Positions 34,863-43,181 of a DNA stretch of 64,000 nucleotides are shown here, in pieces. Position 1 is the first letter of the stretch, and every line of letters starts with the position of its first letter. A model generated the notes under the pieces. The model did no database searches. It was not told where the DNA came from and was given only the letters and a program-made list of their open reading frames with translations. The position numbers and the translations under genes were made by a program. Source of the DNA: UBA1431 sp049324235 (lineage in GTDB: Bacteria; Bacillota; Clostridia; Christensenellales; UBA1431); assembly GCA_049324235.1 (NCBI GenBank), contig JBMOLJ010000060.1:1-64000 (forward strand), given 5' to 3'.

Positions 34863-35771
34863 TTAAACCGCTTCCTCCATGGTATCATGCGGCACTCGGG
34901 CATCACTCAGGCTCTCCATGCACCTCACGGAGGCAGTGAAGCTTTCCTGCAGGCGCTGCATGCACAGTTGCTGGCTGCGCAATATGCCCCTGCAGCGCTG
35001 AAGGAGAGCGTTTCTCTCCGCATCGCAGCGCTCCTGCCATCTGACGGCCTCCTTTTCATAATGTTCCTTTTCCCGGGCGATCTGTTGGTTCATTTCCTGG
35101 GCAAGCCGGTACTGGAATTCGAGCATCTCATATTGGGCCTGCATCTGCACCAGTTCTTCAGCCTGTGCCATGCAAAGCGCTTCCGTTTTCTCGATCTGCG
35201 CTTTCTGCTCCGCTGCCGCCCTGGTTTGCGCTTCCAGCCGCAGATTCAACTGATAGCATTCCTCAGCCCTGGCCTGCGCCTGTCTGTGGATCTGTTCGAA
35301 TTGCTCGATTTTGCTCTCGGCTTCCAGCTGTACCTTCTTTTTTTCTTCCAGTTCCTTATGGAGTTCTTCCGTTTCCTGTTCGAGCTGCCTGAGCTTTTCC
35401 GTAAGGCCTTCCACATCCTTCCGGTACACGGCCTCCATATTCTGAAACCGCCCGTATTCCTCTTTGGGCAACGCCACAAGTCCCTGCTCTTTGAGATGGG
35501 CATTACAGCGCTGAGCAGTGTTTTCCAATTCCCGCTCCAAAGCACGTACCCGTTCCGATTGTTCATCCCGTTCCCTGGTCATCGCGAGAAGGCTGGTGCG
35601 CATTTCCTCATACCGCTCCTGGTATACCGCTTCCATGTTGCGCAGCCTGCCAAGCAGCTTTTCCACATACTGGTCCACTTCTTTGGTGCGGTAGCTTCCC
35701 CAGTGCTTCTTCAAAGCATCTTCCTGGGCCTGTCCGGCCCTGATCTGTTCCAGCAGTCCGTCTGTCGTCAT
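34863..35771 (-). CDS. Long coiled-coil protein with DivIVA-like N-terminus, last gene of the Tad operon
   Basis: 302 residues. Residues 20-45 (KHWGSYRTKEVDQYVEKLLG) resemble the DivIVA/GpsB start, which binds curved or septal membrane. From residue 35 nearly the whole protein is a heptad-rich coiled coil (RALERELENTAQRCNAHLKE, LTEKLRQLEQETEELHKELE, EKKKVQLEAESKIEQFEQ). There is no membrane helix. GGAGG precedes the start. It follows the DUF192 gene by 34 bases and ends at a strong terminator, so it belongs to the Tad transcript. It could position the pilus machine at a pole or division site; this is inference from place and shape. Confidence 0.85.
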   Translation of the reverse strand: MTTDGLLEQIRAGQAQEDALKKHWGSYRTKEVDQYVEKLLGRLRNMEAVYQERYEEMRTSLLAMTRERDEQSERVRALERELENTAQRCNAHLKEQGLVALPKEEYGRFQNMEAVYRKDVEGLTEKLRQLEQETEELHKELEEKKKVQLEAESKIEQFEQIHRQAQARAEECYQLNLRLEAQTRAAAEQKAQIEKTEALCMAQAEELVQMQAQYEMLEFQYRLAQEMNQQIAREKEHYEKEAVRWQERCDAERNALLQRCRGILRSQQLCMQRLQESFTASVRCMESLSDARVPHDTMEEAV

Positions 35772-35805
35772 TTATTTTCAGTCCTCCTTTTATACGTCCG
35801 TTCAG

Positions 35806-36141
35806 TTACTCCATTGTGAGATAGTCTCCCTCTGCGATTTTCCATTGCGCCGCGCTCCCCGCGGCCACCTCCAGGACAGACGCCGCTTCCTTTACCCTGG
35901 GCCCTACCCTCCCCGGCTCGAGGGTGACAATGCGCGCTATCCGCATGTCCCTGGTCAGATACAAAACATCCAGGGGGAACCGCATGCGGAAGGTATGCAC
36001 CTGGTTGCAGGGGATAATAAGCAGCCCTTCTCCCTCTAGCAGTTCCCGCCTCCCCATAAGCCCCTTAAAGCGCCTGAACGGATTGGCGGCACGGGCTGCC
36101 TTATCGCAAAGGAGAATATTCCGGAAATAGACCTTATGCAT
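35806..36141 (-). CDS. DUF192 family protein in the Tad operon
   Basis: 111 residues. The chosen ATG has GAGGTGG nine bases upstream; other ATGs overlap the tadC stop. The sequence holds the DUF192 core: LAC-type FKGLMGRRELLEGEGLLIIP, NQVHTFRMRFPLDVLYL, and LEVAAGSAAQWKIAEGDYL. The family is a small beta-barrel of unknown biochemical role, often secreted; this copy has no signal peptide. Its place just after tadC and the overlap with it indicate a role linked to the pilus or its regulation. Confidence 0.88.
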   Translation of the reverse strand: MHKVYFRNILLCDKAARAANPFRRFKGLMGRRELLEGEGLLIIPCNQVHTFRMRFPLDVLYLTRDMRIARIVTLEPGRVGPRVKEAASVLEVAAGSAAQWKIAEGDYLTME

Positions 36142-36155
36142 ATCCGGCCACCTCA

Positions 36156-37076
36156 TCATTTGATCACTTTGATCACGGTCGGCCCGAGCAGTATGATGAA
36201 GATTACCGGAAATATAAAGAGCACCATGGGCAGCATCATCCGCACCGGCGCCTTCATCCCCTTTTCCTGGGCCATCTGCCTCCGGTTTATGCGGAGCTGC
36301 TGGGCCTGTGCACGCAGCACATTTTTCATCGGGGTCCCAAACTGCTCGGACTGCACCACGGCGGATGCAAAGGTCTGAAGTTCGGAAACGTTGCTCCGCT
36401 GGCTCAGGGAAGCCAACGCTTCGCGCCTGGGCCTGCCCATCTGAACCTCCCGGTATACCTGGCTCAGTTCCTCTATCAAAGGGCCCTTGAACCTCTCGGT
36501 AACCTTGAGCAGCGCCGAATCAAAGCTCAGCCCTGCTTCAATGCTCACACAGAGCACATCCATGACGTTGGGCATCTGGTTCTGTATCGCAAGCTGCCTG
36601 GACCTGATGCGCGACCGGAGAAAGAGACGGGGAATCAGCACCGCCGCCACCAGGGTAAAAAGTACGATGAGCAGATTTATCTGGTAGTCGGCCTGCAGTA
36701 ACAAAACAGCGGCTATGCCAACGAGCAATACCCCGGCGGTGACCAGCAGCCTTAGCAGCATGAACTCCTGCACCGGCAGATGAATCCCAGCAAGGCGCAG
36801 CTCGTTCATCATGCGGACGCTGCGCTCGTTATTCTTTGACGGATTTGCGGAGCGGCCTTTGGACAGCTTTGAAAGCTGGGCCAGCGCCCTCTTTAATGCC
36901 GTGGAAATAAACCGCTGGTAAAAGCTTTTTTCCAGCTCCTCATCAACATAAAGCGTGTCTTTACGTATCCACTTAAGCTGTTGCTTTTTGATCGCTTCTC
37001 TGCGGATGGTTTCTCTGCAGCATATCAGGGTGACCAGCAACGCCAGTATGGATGTGCTTGCGATGAGCAGCGCCAT
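36156..37076 (-). CDS. tadC: Tad pilus inner-membrane platform protein TadC
   Basis: 306 residues of the GspF/T2SSF family. Membrane helices lie near 3-22, 110-145 (LLRLLVTAGVLLVGIAAVLL) and at the C-terminus (PMVLFIFPVIFIILLGP). The cytoplasmic T2SSF block includes ALPDV-type LDVLCVSIEAGLSFDSALLK and ELSQVYREVQMGRPRREALA. TadB and TadC form the platform on which the TadA motor drives Flp pilus assembly. It is encoded 14 bases after tadB. Confidence 0.93.
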   Translation of the reverse strand: MALLIASTSILALLVTLICCRETIRREAIKKQQLKWIRKDTLYVDEELEKSFYQRFISTALKRALAQLSKLSKGRSANPSKNNERSVRMMNELRLAGIHLPVQEFMLLRLLVTAGVLLVGIAAVLLLQADYQINLLIVLFTLVAAVLIPRLFLRSRIRSRQLAIQNQMPNVMDVLCVSIEAGLSFDSALLKVTERFKGPLIEELSQVYREVQMGRPRREALASLSQRSNVSELQTFASAVVQSEQFGTPMKNVLRAQAQQLRINRRQMAQEKGMKAPVRMMLPMVLFIFPVIFIILLGPTVIKVIK

Positions 37077-37090
37077 GCATGTTTCCTCCC

Positions 37091-38014
37091 CTAATACTTT
37101 ATCGTCACTATCTTTTTAATAATCAGAAAACCAATGATCTCCATGCCCGCGGCGACTGCCAGCATGCCTATGCCCAGAGGCGTATTGAAGAACGTCTGTA
37201 TATAGGCTGGATTTATGAGCATGAGCAGCCCGCCGATCGCTACCGGAATAAGGCCGACCACCATGCTGCTGATACGGCCTGAGGCGGTCATCACACGGAT
37301 ATCGTCCTTGAGCTTGATCCGCTCCTTGATGGTCACCGAGGTGTTTTCCAGAATCTCGAGCAGGTTTCCCCCGACCTGGCGCTGTATCTGTACTGCCGAG
37401 ACTGTCAGCATCAAATCGGTGCTGCGCACCCTTTGCACCATATTGTCCAAAGCGGTATCGATGCTGTTGCCGAGCTGGATTTCCTTAACCGTGCGTCCGA
37501 ACTCCTTAGCTATCGGGTCGGGCATCTCATGCGCGATGTTGGCCATCGCCTGCTGGAAGGTAAGGCCGGAGCGCAGGCAGTTGCCCATGAGCAGCAGCGC
37601 ATCCCCCAGTTGTTTCTCAAACAGCTGCAGCCGCTTGCCCTTGGCTCTGTGTACGATCACGGGCGGGATGACCACGCCCATGGCGGCTACGGCCAGCATG
37701 GTAACGGGATGCGCGCCGATGAGCATCAGCAATCCGGCCGGTACCAGCGCGGCGGCGAGCCAGAGCGTGAGAAACTCCTCCGGCCGCATGCGTATGCCGG
37801 AGGATGCCAGTTCCTCCGCGAATACCCTGGACACAGGGATGCGCGGGCGCTTCTGCTTCTTTTCACGGGCAGGGCGGGCATGTTCCTGCTGCCCTGTAAG
37901 CGCCTGCAGCCGCTGTTTTATCCGCGTTCTGTCCGCCGTCGCCCGGGTAAGGAGGATAACGGCTGTAAAGAACACGAAAAATGCGATTGCAACTGCCAAT
38001 AATACGACTTGCAT
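37091..38014 (-). CDS. tadB: Tad pilus inner-membrane platform protein TadB
   Basis: 307 residues, start at the ATG with AAGGG seven bases upstream. An N-terminal helix (VVLLAVAIAFFVFFTAVILL) is followed by a basic cytoplasmic loop, two helices near 90-125 (LWLAAALVPAGLLMLIGAHP, VTMLAVAAMGVVIP) and the T2SSF domain (LGDALLLMGNCLRSGLTFQQ, IQRQVGGNLLEILEN). Two more helices end the protein. Partner of TadC in the pilus assembly platform. Confidence 0.93.
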   Translation of the reverse strand: MQVVLLAVAIAFFVFFTAVILLTRATADRTRIKQRLQALTGQQEHARPAREKKQKRPRIPVSRVFAEELASSGIRMRPEEFLTLWLAAALVPAGLLMLIGAHPVTMLAVAAMGVVIPPVIVHRAKGKRLQLFEKQLGDALLLMGNCLRSGLTFQQAMANIAHEMPDPIAKEFGRTVKEIQLGNSIDTALDNMVQRVRSTDLMLTVSAVQIQRQVGGNLLEILENTSVTIKERIKLKDDIRVMTASGRISSMVVGLIPVAIGGLLMLINPAYIQTFFNTPLGIGMLAVAAGMEIIGFLIIKKIVTIKY

Positions 38015-38042
38015 CCGAAATCCCTTCCTGCTGGCTGGTAAA

Positions 38043-39371
38043 CTAGTTAAACCACTCTTCATGCACCGCTATGCCGTTATTCCGAATCTTCTCCAAGCAC
38101 TGGGGATGTATGCCGGTTCCCCTGAACCGCCCCTTAAACCGCCCCTGGCTGTCCATCTGCCCCTGTGTCTCAAAAACAAACAGGTCCTGCATACTCACAA
38201 TATCTCCCTCCATGCCGGTGATCTCAGTGATGTTGGTCACGCGGCGCGTACCGTCCCTGAGCCTTGACTGCTGGACGATGATGTCCACCGCCGAGGCGAT
38301 CTGGCTGCGGATGGCGAAAAGCGGCAGCTCCATCCCTGCCATCATAACCATGGTCTCTATCCTTGCGATGGTATCCCGGGGGGAATTCGCGTGCGTGGTG
38401 GTAAGGGACCCGTCATGGCCCGTGTTCATGGCCTGCAGCATATCCAGAGCTTCGGCGGAGCGGACCTCGCCCACGATGATGCGGTCGGGGCGCATTCGGA
38501 GCGCGTTGCGCACCAGATCACGGATGGTCACCTGCCCCCGCCCCTCCGTGTTCGGCGGACGGCTTTCCAGCGTGACCACATGGTCCTGTTTGAGCTGGAT
38601 CTCGGCGGCGTCTTCGATGGTGACGATGCGCTCGTCATCGGGAATGAATCCCGAGAGGATGTTTAACAGCGTAGTTTTGCCGCTCCCTGTCCCTCCCGAT
38701 ACAACGATATTCAGCCGCCCTTTCACGCAGGCCTCCAAAAAGCTCATCATCTTGGGGGAAACGGAACCGAAGTCTATAATGTTCTGGGCGGTGTAAGGGG
38801 TCTGTGAGAATTTCCGAATGGTGACCACCGGCCCGACGAGCGAAAGGGGCGGGAGTATGACATTCACGCGGGAGCCGTCCTTGAGCCTGGCGTCCACCAT
38901 CGGGCTGGCCTCGTCGACGTGGCGTCCCACGCTGGAAACAATGCGGTCGATGATGTTGAGCACGTGCGTCTGGTCCCTGAAAGGCACCTCCACCTGATGG
39001 AGCCTTCCCTGTCTCTCGATATACACCTGTCGGCAGCCGTTGATCATGATCTCGGTGATGGTCGGATCGGCCAACAACGTCTCCAGTGGGCCGAATCCCA
39101 TGATATCGTTGTAGAGTTCGTTCGCAATGCGGCTGCGCTCGGTATAGGGCACGTCTCCGGCTTCGAGTTGAAGGATTTCGTCGAGCTTTTCCCGTACCGT
39201 CTGGGCGTCGGGATCCTTTGCTTCGTTCAACGCCTCGATGGTATTGGTCCGTACACGCTCCTTCAAACGGATATGTGCATCGTTGCCACGCAGCTTTATT
39301 GTGGGCTCCGGCGCTCCTTCCTGGGGTAAGGCTTCGCCGCGCTGCTGTTCCAGCCGTTTGAGCAGGCTCAT
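38043..39371 (-). CDS. tadA: Tad pilus assembly ATPase TadA
   Basis: 442 residues of the VirB11/PulE secretion ATPase family. Walker A is VSGGTGSGKTTLLNIL, the Asp box DDERIVTIEDAAE, Walker B RMRPDRIIVGEVRSAEALD and the His box TGHDGSLTTTHANS. The N-terminal domain (NELYNDIMGFGPLETLLADP) matches the CpaF/TadA subgroup. It powers extension, and in some species also retraction, of the Flp pilus on the cytoplasmic face. The start has GGAGGG at eight bases; the frame opens 15 codons earlier. Confidence 0.95.
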   Translation of the reverse strand: MSLLKRLEQQRGEALPQEGAPEPTIKLRGNDAHIRLKERVRTNTIEALNEAKDPDAQTVREKLDEILQLEAGDVPYTERSRIANELYNDIMGFGPLETLLADPTITEIMINGCRQVYIERQGRLHQVEVPFRDQTHVLNIIDRIVSSVGRHVDEASPMVDARLKDGSRVNVILPPLSLVGPVVTIRKFSQTPYTAQNIIDFGSVSPKMMSFLEACVKGRLNIVVSGGTGSGKTTLLNILSGFIPDDERIVTIEDAAEIQLKQDHVVTLESRPPNTEGRGQVTIRDLVRNALRMRPDRIIVGEVRSAEALDMLQAMNTGHDGSLTTTHANSPRDTIARIETMVMMAGMELPLFAIRSQIASAVDIIVQQSRLRDGTRRVTNITEITGMEGDIVSMQDLFVFETQGQMDSQGRFKGRFRGTGIHPQCLEKIRNNGIAVHEEWFN

Positions 39372-39384
39372 TCTCTCATCCCTC

Positions 39385-40506
39385 CTACCGCTTTTCCTCA
39401 ATCCAGTGGCTTGCAAGGCGCTGTACGCCTTGGGAAACCGGCGTTCGTGGCATGCCGATTACGAAGGGAACTCCCCGCTCCTGGCTAAGGCGGACGGTCT
39501 TTACGTCTTCGGGCAGGATACAGGAAGCCGGCATCTCCAGCACCTGTTCAAAATCCTTGTATTTCAGGATTCCTTTATGATCCGCGTTGAGCAGCAGAAG
39601 CACCTTCTCCTCCTGGTGCAGCGAACGGAATACGCCCAGCATCAGCTTCGCGGCGCGCAGGTTGGAAATATCCATACGGGACACCAGTAGGATGTCGTCG
39701 GAATTTTCCAACGCGGTAAGTGTGCATTCGCTTAGGTCGGCCGGCAGATCCAGCACAATGAAATCATAATAGGGGCGCATGATGCTTATGAGGGCTTCCA
39801 CATGCCGGGGCGTGATATATTCGGCATACTCCGGCGCGGAAGGCGAACACAGGATGCTTACCCCGCTCGAATGCTGGATACAAAAGCTTTTCACATCGTC
39901 AATGGCAAACATGGACTTTTCCTGAACCAGATCGGAAATGGAATCCTTGGCCGTAATGTTCAGCAGCAATGCGGCATCCCCGAAGTTCAGGCAAAGATCA
40001 ATGAGGGCAGTCCTGCGTCCGGTTTGTGCCAAAGCAACCGCCAGATTGACTGCAACGGTTGTTTTTCCTGCCCCTCCCTTGCCGCCGTATACCGCGATGA
40101 CGTGCGGTTCCCTGCCTGTTTCACCGGTGCGGCCTTTTTCAAAAACCGCGGCCTGTATAAGCAAATCCCTAATGTTATCGAGGTCCTGTATGCCGGCTAC
40201 CCTCCTAATGCCTGCCTGCATGGCGCTGTCTATGAGCGGCATGTCCACCTCAGGCGCAAGAAGCACCAGCGCACAGCCCGGAAACCCCAGGTATATCCTT
40301 TCGGCGATATCCATGACCCCTGTATCGCCCTTTTCCTGAACCAGCAAGACAACGTGCGGGGCATACCCCCCAATTTTCTCAAGGACAGCGGTATCCATAG
40401 CGGCAAAGCCCACCAGGGCTATTTCTTCTTCTTTAGAAAGATTCTGACGCAGAGCAAGGCGCATTTCCTCGCTGTTTACCACAGCGAGTACCTTGTATTT
40501 TGACAT
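39385..40506 (-). CDS. tadZ: TadZ/CpaE-type ParA-like ATPase
   Basis: 373 residues. An atypical receiver-like N-terminus (residues 1-120, KYKVLAVVNSEEMRLALRQN ... VVLLVQEKGDTGVMDI) lacks a full phosphoacceptor pocket. It is followed by a MinD/ParA-type ATPase with deviant Walker A (VYGGKGGAGKTTVAVNLA), Walker A' (DLCLNFGDAALLL) and Walker B (FIVLDLPADL). TadZ/CpaE sets the cellular position of the pilus machine. A family B repeat begins just before its ribosome site, separating it from rcpC. Confidence 0.92.
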   Translation of the reverse strand: MSKYKVLAVVNSEEMRLALRQNLSKEEEIALVGFAAMDTAVLEKIGGYAPHVVLLVQEKGDTGVMDIAERIYLGFPGCALVLLAPEVDMPLIDSAMQAGIRRVAGIQDLDNIRDLLIQAAVFEKGRTGETGREPHVIAVYGGKGGAGKTTVAVNLAVALAQTGRRTALIDLCLNFGDAALLLNITAKDSISDLVQEKSMFAIDDVKSFCIQHSSGVSILCSPSAPEYAEYITPRHVEALISIMRPYYDFIVLDLPADLSECTLTALENSDDILLVSRMDISNLRAAKLMLGVFRSLHQEEKVLLLLNADHKGILKYKDFEQVLEMPASCILPEDVKTVRLSQERGVPFVIGMPRTPVSQGVQRLASHWIEEKR

Positions 40507-40523
40507 GAACCGCACCAACCTTT

Positions 40524-40727
40524 CGATGACAAACCCCAAACGCTAAAGCGGTTGGGATTCTGAGCGGAGCGAGGTTTGCTCCCGTACCATTGCCTCAAAG
40601 TCCTTCCCTGGCAACTCCATGCAAAACATAGTTTTGCATGGATGCGGAGGAGCAACAGGGCGGGGCGAAAAATCCTTGAATCGCAAAGCGATTAGGGATT
40701 TTGAGCGGAGCGAAGTTTGCTCCGACG
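40524..40727. repeat. Dispersed structured repeat, family B, copy 3 (inside the Tad operon)
   Basis: Starts with CGATGACAAACCCC like copy 2 and carries two versions of GAGCGGAGCGAAGTTTGCTC. It also has GGAGGAGCAACAGGGCGGGG and CCTTCCCTGGCAACTCCATG, the latter shared with copy 4 at 57601. It fills the whole gap between the rcpC stop and the tadZ ribosome site. Confidence 0.8.
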
Positions 40728-41411
40728 TTATGGATAGTTCTTGGGATTGGCCGCTTTTTTATCCAGCACCGGCCTGAGCAGCAGGCGCAATTTCCCGTTT
40801 GTTGCGGCATAGTTGATCTTCAGGGCTTCCTGCGGCGTTACGGAGAGTGTGACGGTCGTATAGCTGTTTGCAGAATCGGTCGATTTCGGCACCTTTGTGC
40901 CGGTTTGCAGCACCGGTACGTTTTCCACCAGCATTGTCGAGACCGGCCGGCTCTTGCCCCCCGCATCATATGCGATAACTGTGCCAATGACGTCGACGTA
41001 ATCCCCCTTTGAGATGAAACCCGAAACCCCGGAAACGTCGTCTACCGCGACTGAAACCGCGCGGCGGCCTTTTTCGAGCATGAAAGAAAGCGCTGAGTCT
41101 TCCTTTCCCTGCATGGCAAGCTGAGGGATAAGCACCTGTTCCTTTGGCAGCAGGGGATACTTTGTGATCTTGCCGACAACCTGCTTAATATCTGTAGCCG
41201 CATAGGGGCTTATGCCAGAGCCCGTAAGCTGGGTCAAAGCCACCATATCCTCCGTTATTTGCGTGTTGGCCGGTATCTCCTTTACCGCAATGACGACCCG
41301 GCTCGCATCGGACGAGGCGCTGGCATTCCGCTCAAGCGAGGATGCGAAGAGGTAAACCGCAACGCCCGCTATGACAGCCATTAGGATTGAAAGTATGTAG
41401 ACCTTTTTCAA
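40728..41411 (-). CDS. cpaB: RcpC/CpaB-type Flp pilus assembly protein with SAF domain
   Basis: 227 residues from a TTG start with AGGAGGG six bases upstream. One N-terminal membrane helix (VYILSILMAVIAGVAVYLF) is followed by a SAF domain (RVVIAVKEIPANTQITEDMV) and an RcpC-like domain (AVSVAVDDVSGVSGFISKGD, YTTVTLSVTPQEALKINYAA). In Gram-negatives RcpC works with the outer-membrane secretin; here no secretin exists, so it probably binds cell wall or other surface parts. Confidence 0.9.
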   Translation of the reverse strand: MKKVYILSILMAVIAGVAVYLFASSLERNASASSDASRVVIAVKEIPANTQITEDMVALTQLTGSGISPYAATDIKQVVGKITKYPLLPKEQVLIPQLAMQGKEDSALSFMLEKGRRAVSVAVDDVSGVSGFISKGDYVDVIGTVIAYDAGGKSRPVSTMLVENVPVLQTGTKVPKSTDSANSYTTVTLSVTPQEALKINYAATNGKLRLLLRPVLDKKAANPKNYP

Positions 41412-41497
41412 GGGTTTCCCTCCTGTTCATACACCAGATGCAAACGGTTTGGTTATGCCGGATGCCCCGTGGCGGCAAAACATGGTTTTCCTTCTGT

Positions 41498-42478
41498 TCA
41501 TTCAACCAGGCGGATACGGTATATGCCGTAATCGCCCGTGCCGCCGATAACTCCTTCCGATTCCCCCTGCTGGGTTTGAAAGGTTATCTTTGAGGCGACG
41601 ATCTCCCCTTTGCTGTTTGTCCCCTCCAATATGAACGGAACAAATCCTTTCACCTTTACGGTATGGCTGTCGACAAGGCTGTATACGATAAGGGTCACCA
41701 CTCGGGGGCAATCCGGGTCGAAATGCTCCAGGGTGCATCCTCCCCCGCCTGCATAATGGGTGCACTGGCTATACCGCGTCGTGAAAGCTTCGGTAGTGGG
41801 TCCCGCCATGTTGCCCGGTTCCACCGGCAGTACGTCACCTATGCGCAGAATACCGTCATATCCGAAAGCCAGCCAGCTCTCAAAATCCTTCGCGCCGCCG
41901 CCCTTAACCCCGTCAAGGTCCAATGCGCCGAAGAAACCTTCCGTACCGCCTCCACCGCCATATTTGATAACCAAATGCTGCGTCTGATTTGCCGCAAGCA
42001 ATTCCTGAAGCCTGGTTTGTTCAATCCCGAGCGGGACTACGGCGGTGGAAGACGACGCGGGCTTGAGTGTCACCTTTGCGCTTTTCGACACGGTGGTGCC
42101 ATTTATGCCCAGGATAGGCCCGAATCCGTAGGATACATCGGTTTTTAGCCGCACGCGCACCCCATAACACCTGCCGCCCGAAATATCCTCCATATCCACC
42201 GCTTCCACGTTATCGGCCGGAACCCCGTTTTTCACCGCGTAATCGGCTGCGGTGCTTTTGATCTGCTGGATCTTCGCATTGTCGTCGGCCGATACCGGCA
42301 GCAGCGTACCCGCTGCCAGGGCAGCGGCATCGGCGGCGGTTTGGGATACGCTTCCCTGCATATATGCCGTTCCCAGATCAATCACAAGCCCGCACAGGGC
42401 AATGATAAGCGTAAAGGCAACCGCGGCGATGACTGCAACGGAGCCGTCCTCACGGCGCCAGATTTTTTTCAGAACCAT
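41498..42478 (-). CDS. TadG-like pseudopilin / pilus-associated protein
   Basis: 326 residues. The N-terminus (WRREDGSVAVIAAVAFTLII) is the TadG/Flp_N type: a short basic leader, a Gly before a hydrophobic helix, then DLGTAYMQGSVSQTAADAAA, typical of the Tad-secreted DUF2134 domain. The remaining 260 residues are an extracellular beta-rich domain with Gly-rich loops and a Cys pair (QCTHYAGGGGCTLEHFDPDC). It is probably a minor pilin or tip or base component exported through the Tad system. The ATG at 42478 has AGGA ten bases upstream. Confidence 0.87.
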   Translation of the reverse strand: MVLKKIWRREDGSVAVIAAVAFTLIIALCGLVIDLGTAYMQGSVSQTAADAAALAAGTLLPVSADDNAKIQQIKSTAADYAVKNGVPADNVEAVDMEDISGGRCYGVRVRLKTDVSYGFGPILGINGTTVSKSAKVTLKPASSSTAVVPLGIEQTRLQELLAANQTQHLVIKYGGGGGTEGFFGALDLDGVKGGGAKDFESWLAFGYDGILRIGDVLPVEPGNMAGPTTEAFTTRYSQCTHYAGGGGCTLEHFDPDCPRVVTLIVYSLVDSHTVKVKGFVPFILEGTNSKGEIVASKITFQTQQGESEGVIGGTGDYGIYRIRLVE

Positions 42479-42490
42479 AGGAATCACATC

Positions 42491-42892
42491 CTAACCTATG
42501 CGCATAATGCTGGTGGATTGGAGGACTATCTCCTGATCCGGCACAAATATCCCCACAAGCGGCGTAATCGCTTTGATCTTTTTCGTAACCTTCACCTTAA
42601 CATCCTGCTGATCAACGACTTCCGCCGTCACCAGCATATCGCCCGTATCCCCCAAGCCTGATACCGACTTTACCTTCTCGGTCACAAGGGTGGTCAAATC
42701 GGCTGCATCGGCGTTTACGACGGCATACCTTGCTCCTTCCCTGCTGCAGTTATCGACCATAAGCTGGTTGGAGAATATCCAGCCGAAGTCTATAATGCCG
42801 CACACGATCAGTATAAGCAAAGGGATGACATAGGCCGCTTCCACAATAGACTGGCCTTCTTCCCTCCTGAACCGGCGGCGTCCCTGCTTCAT
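42491..42892 (-). CDS. tadE: TadE-like pseudopilin
   Basis: 133 residues. The leader RREEGQSIVEAAYVIPLLIL has the TadE pattern: basic residues, Gly at the cleavage position, Glu at +5 in the hydrophobic segment and IDFGWIFSNQLMVDNCSREG directly after. Such proteins are processed by the prepilin peptidase and help start pilus assembly. AGGAGG precedes the ATG by ten bases. A 17-bp hairpin separates it from the flp gene. Confidence 0.9.
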   Translation of the reverse strand: MKQGRRRFRREEGQSIVEAAYVIPLLILIVCGIIDFGWIFSNQLMVDNCSREGARYAVVNADAADLTTLVTEKVKSVSGLGDTGDMLVTAEVVDQQDVKVKVTKKIKAITPLVGIFVPDQEIVLQSTSIMRIG

Positions 42893-42930
42893 GCCCTGTC
42901 ATCCTCCTTTCCGGCGCACACTTAACGCGG

Positions 42931-42973
42931 GGTTTCCCATTGCCTTCTTCTGTTGCGAAGGCAATGGGAAACC
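42931..42973 (-). promoter_or_regulatory. Perfect 17-bp intercistronic hairpin between flp and tadE
   Basis: GGTTTCCCATTGCCTTC (42931-42947) pairs perfectly with GAAGGCAATGGGAAACC (42957-42973), loop of nine. There is no T-run on the minus strand. Its place just after the flp stop suggests a 3' stabiliser or partial terminator that keeps pilin mRNA in excess. Confidence 0.8.
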
Positions 42974-42982
42974 ATGCTCCTC

Positions 42983-43147
42983 TTAGCTGGGAATCTTGGA
43001 GTTTGCGTCTTCGAATATGCCCGAAATTTTGGGTCCGAGGATGATGAGCGCCGCAATGGCCGCTACCGCGATCAGCCCCAGTATCAGGCCGTATTCCACC
43101 ATGCCCTGCCCGTCTTCGTCCCTGAGAATCCTCATAAGTTTTTTCAT
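42983..43147 (-). CDS. flp: Flp type IVc major pilin precursor
   Basis: 54 residues, with AGGAGGGG upstream. It reads MKKLMRILRDEDGQGMVEYG then LILGLIAVAAIAALIILGP. The class motif is present: Gly13 followed by Gln14 and Glu-Tyr at positions +5/+6, so cleavage is expected between Gly13 and Gln14. The mature pilin would be about 41 residues, mostly one hydrophobic helix with a short polar tail (KISGIFEDANSKIPS). It is the only flp copy seen and lies between the peptidase gene and a hairpin. Confidence 0.95.
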   Translation of the reverse strand: MKKLMRILRDEDGQGMVEYGLILGLIAVAAIAALIILGPKISGIFEDANSKIPS

Positions 43148-43181
43148 AATTCCCCTCCTCCTTTTGTTTTGGGTTTTCCCC

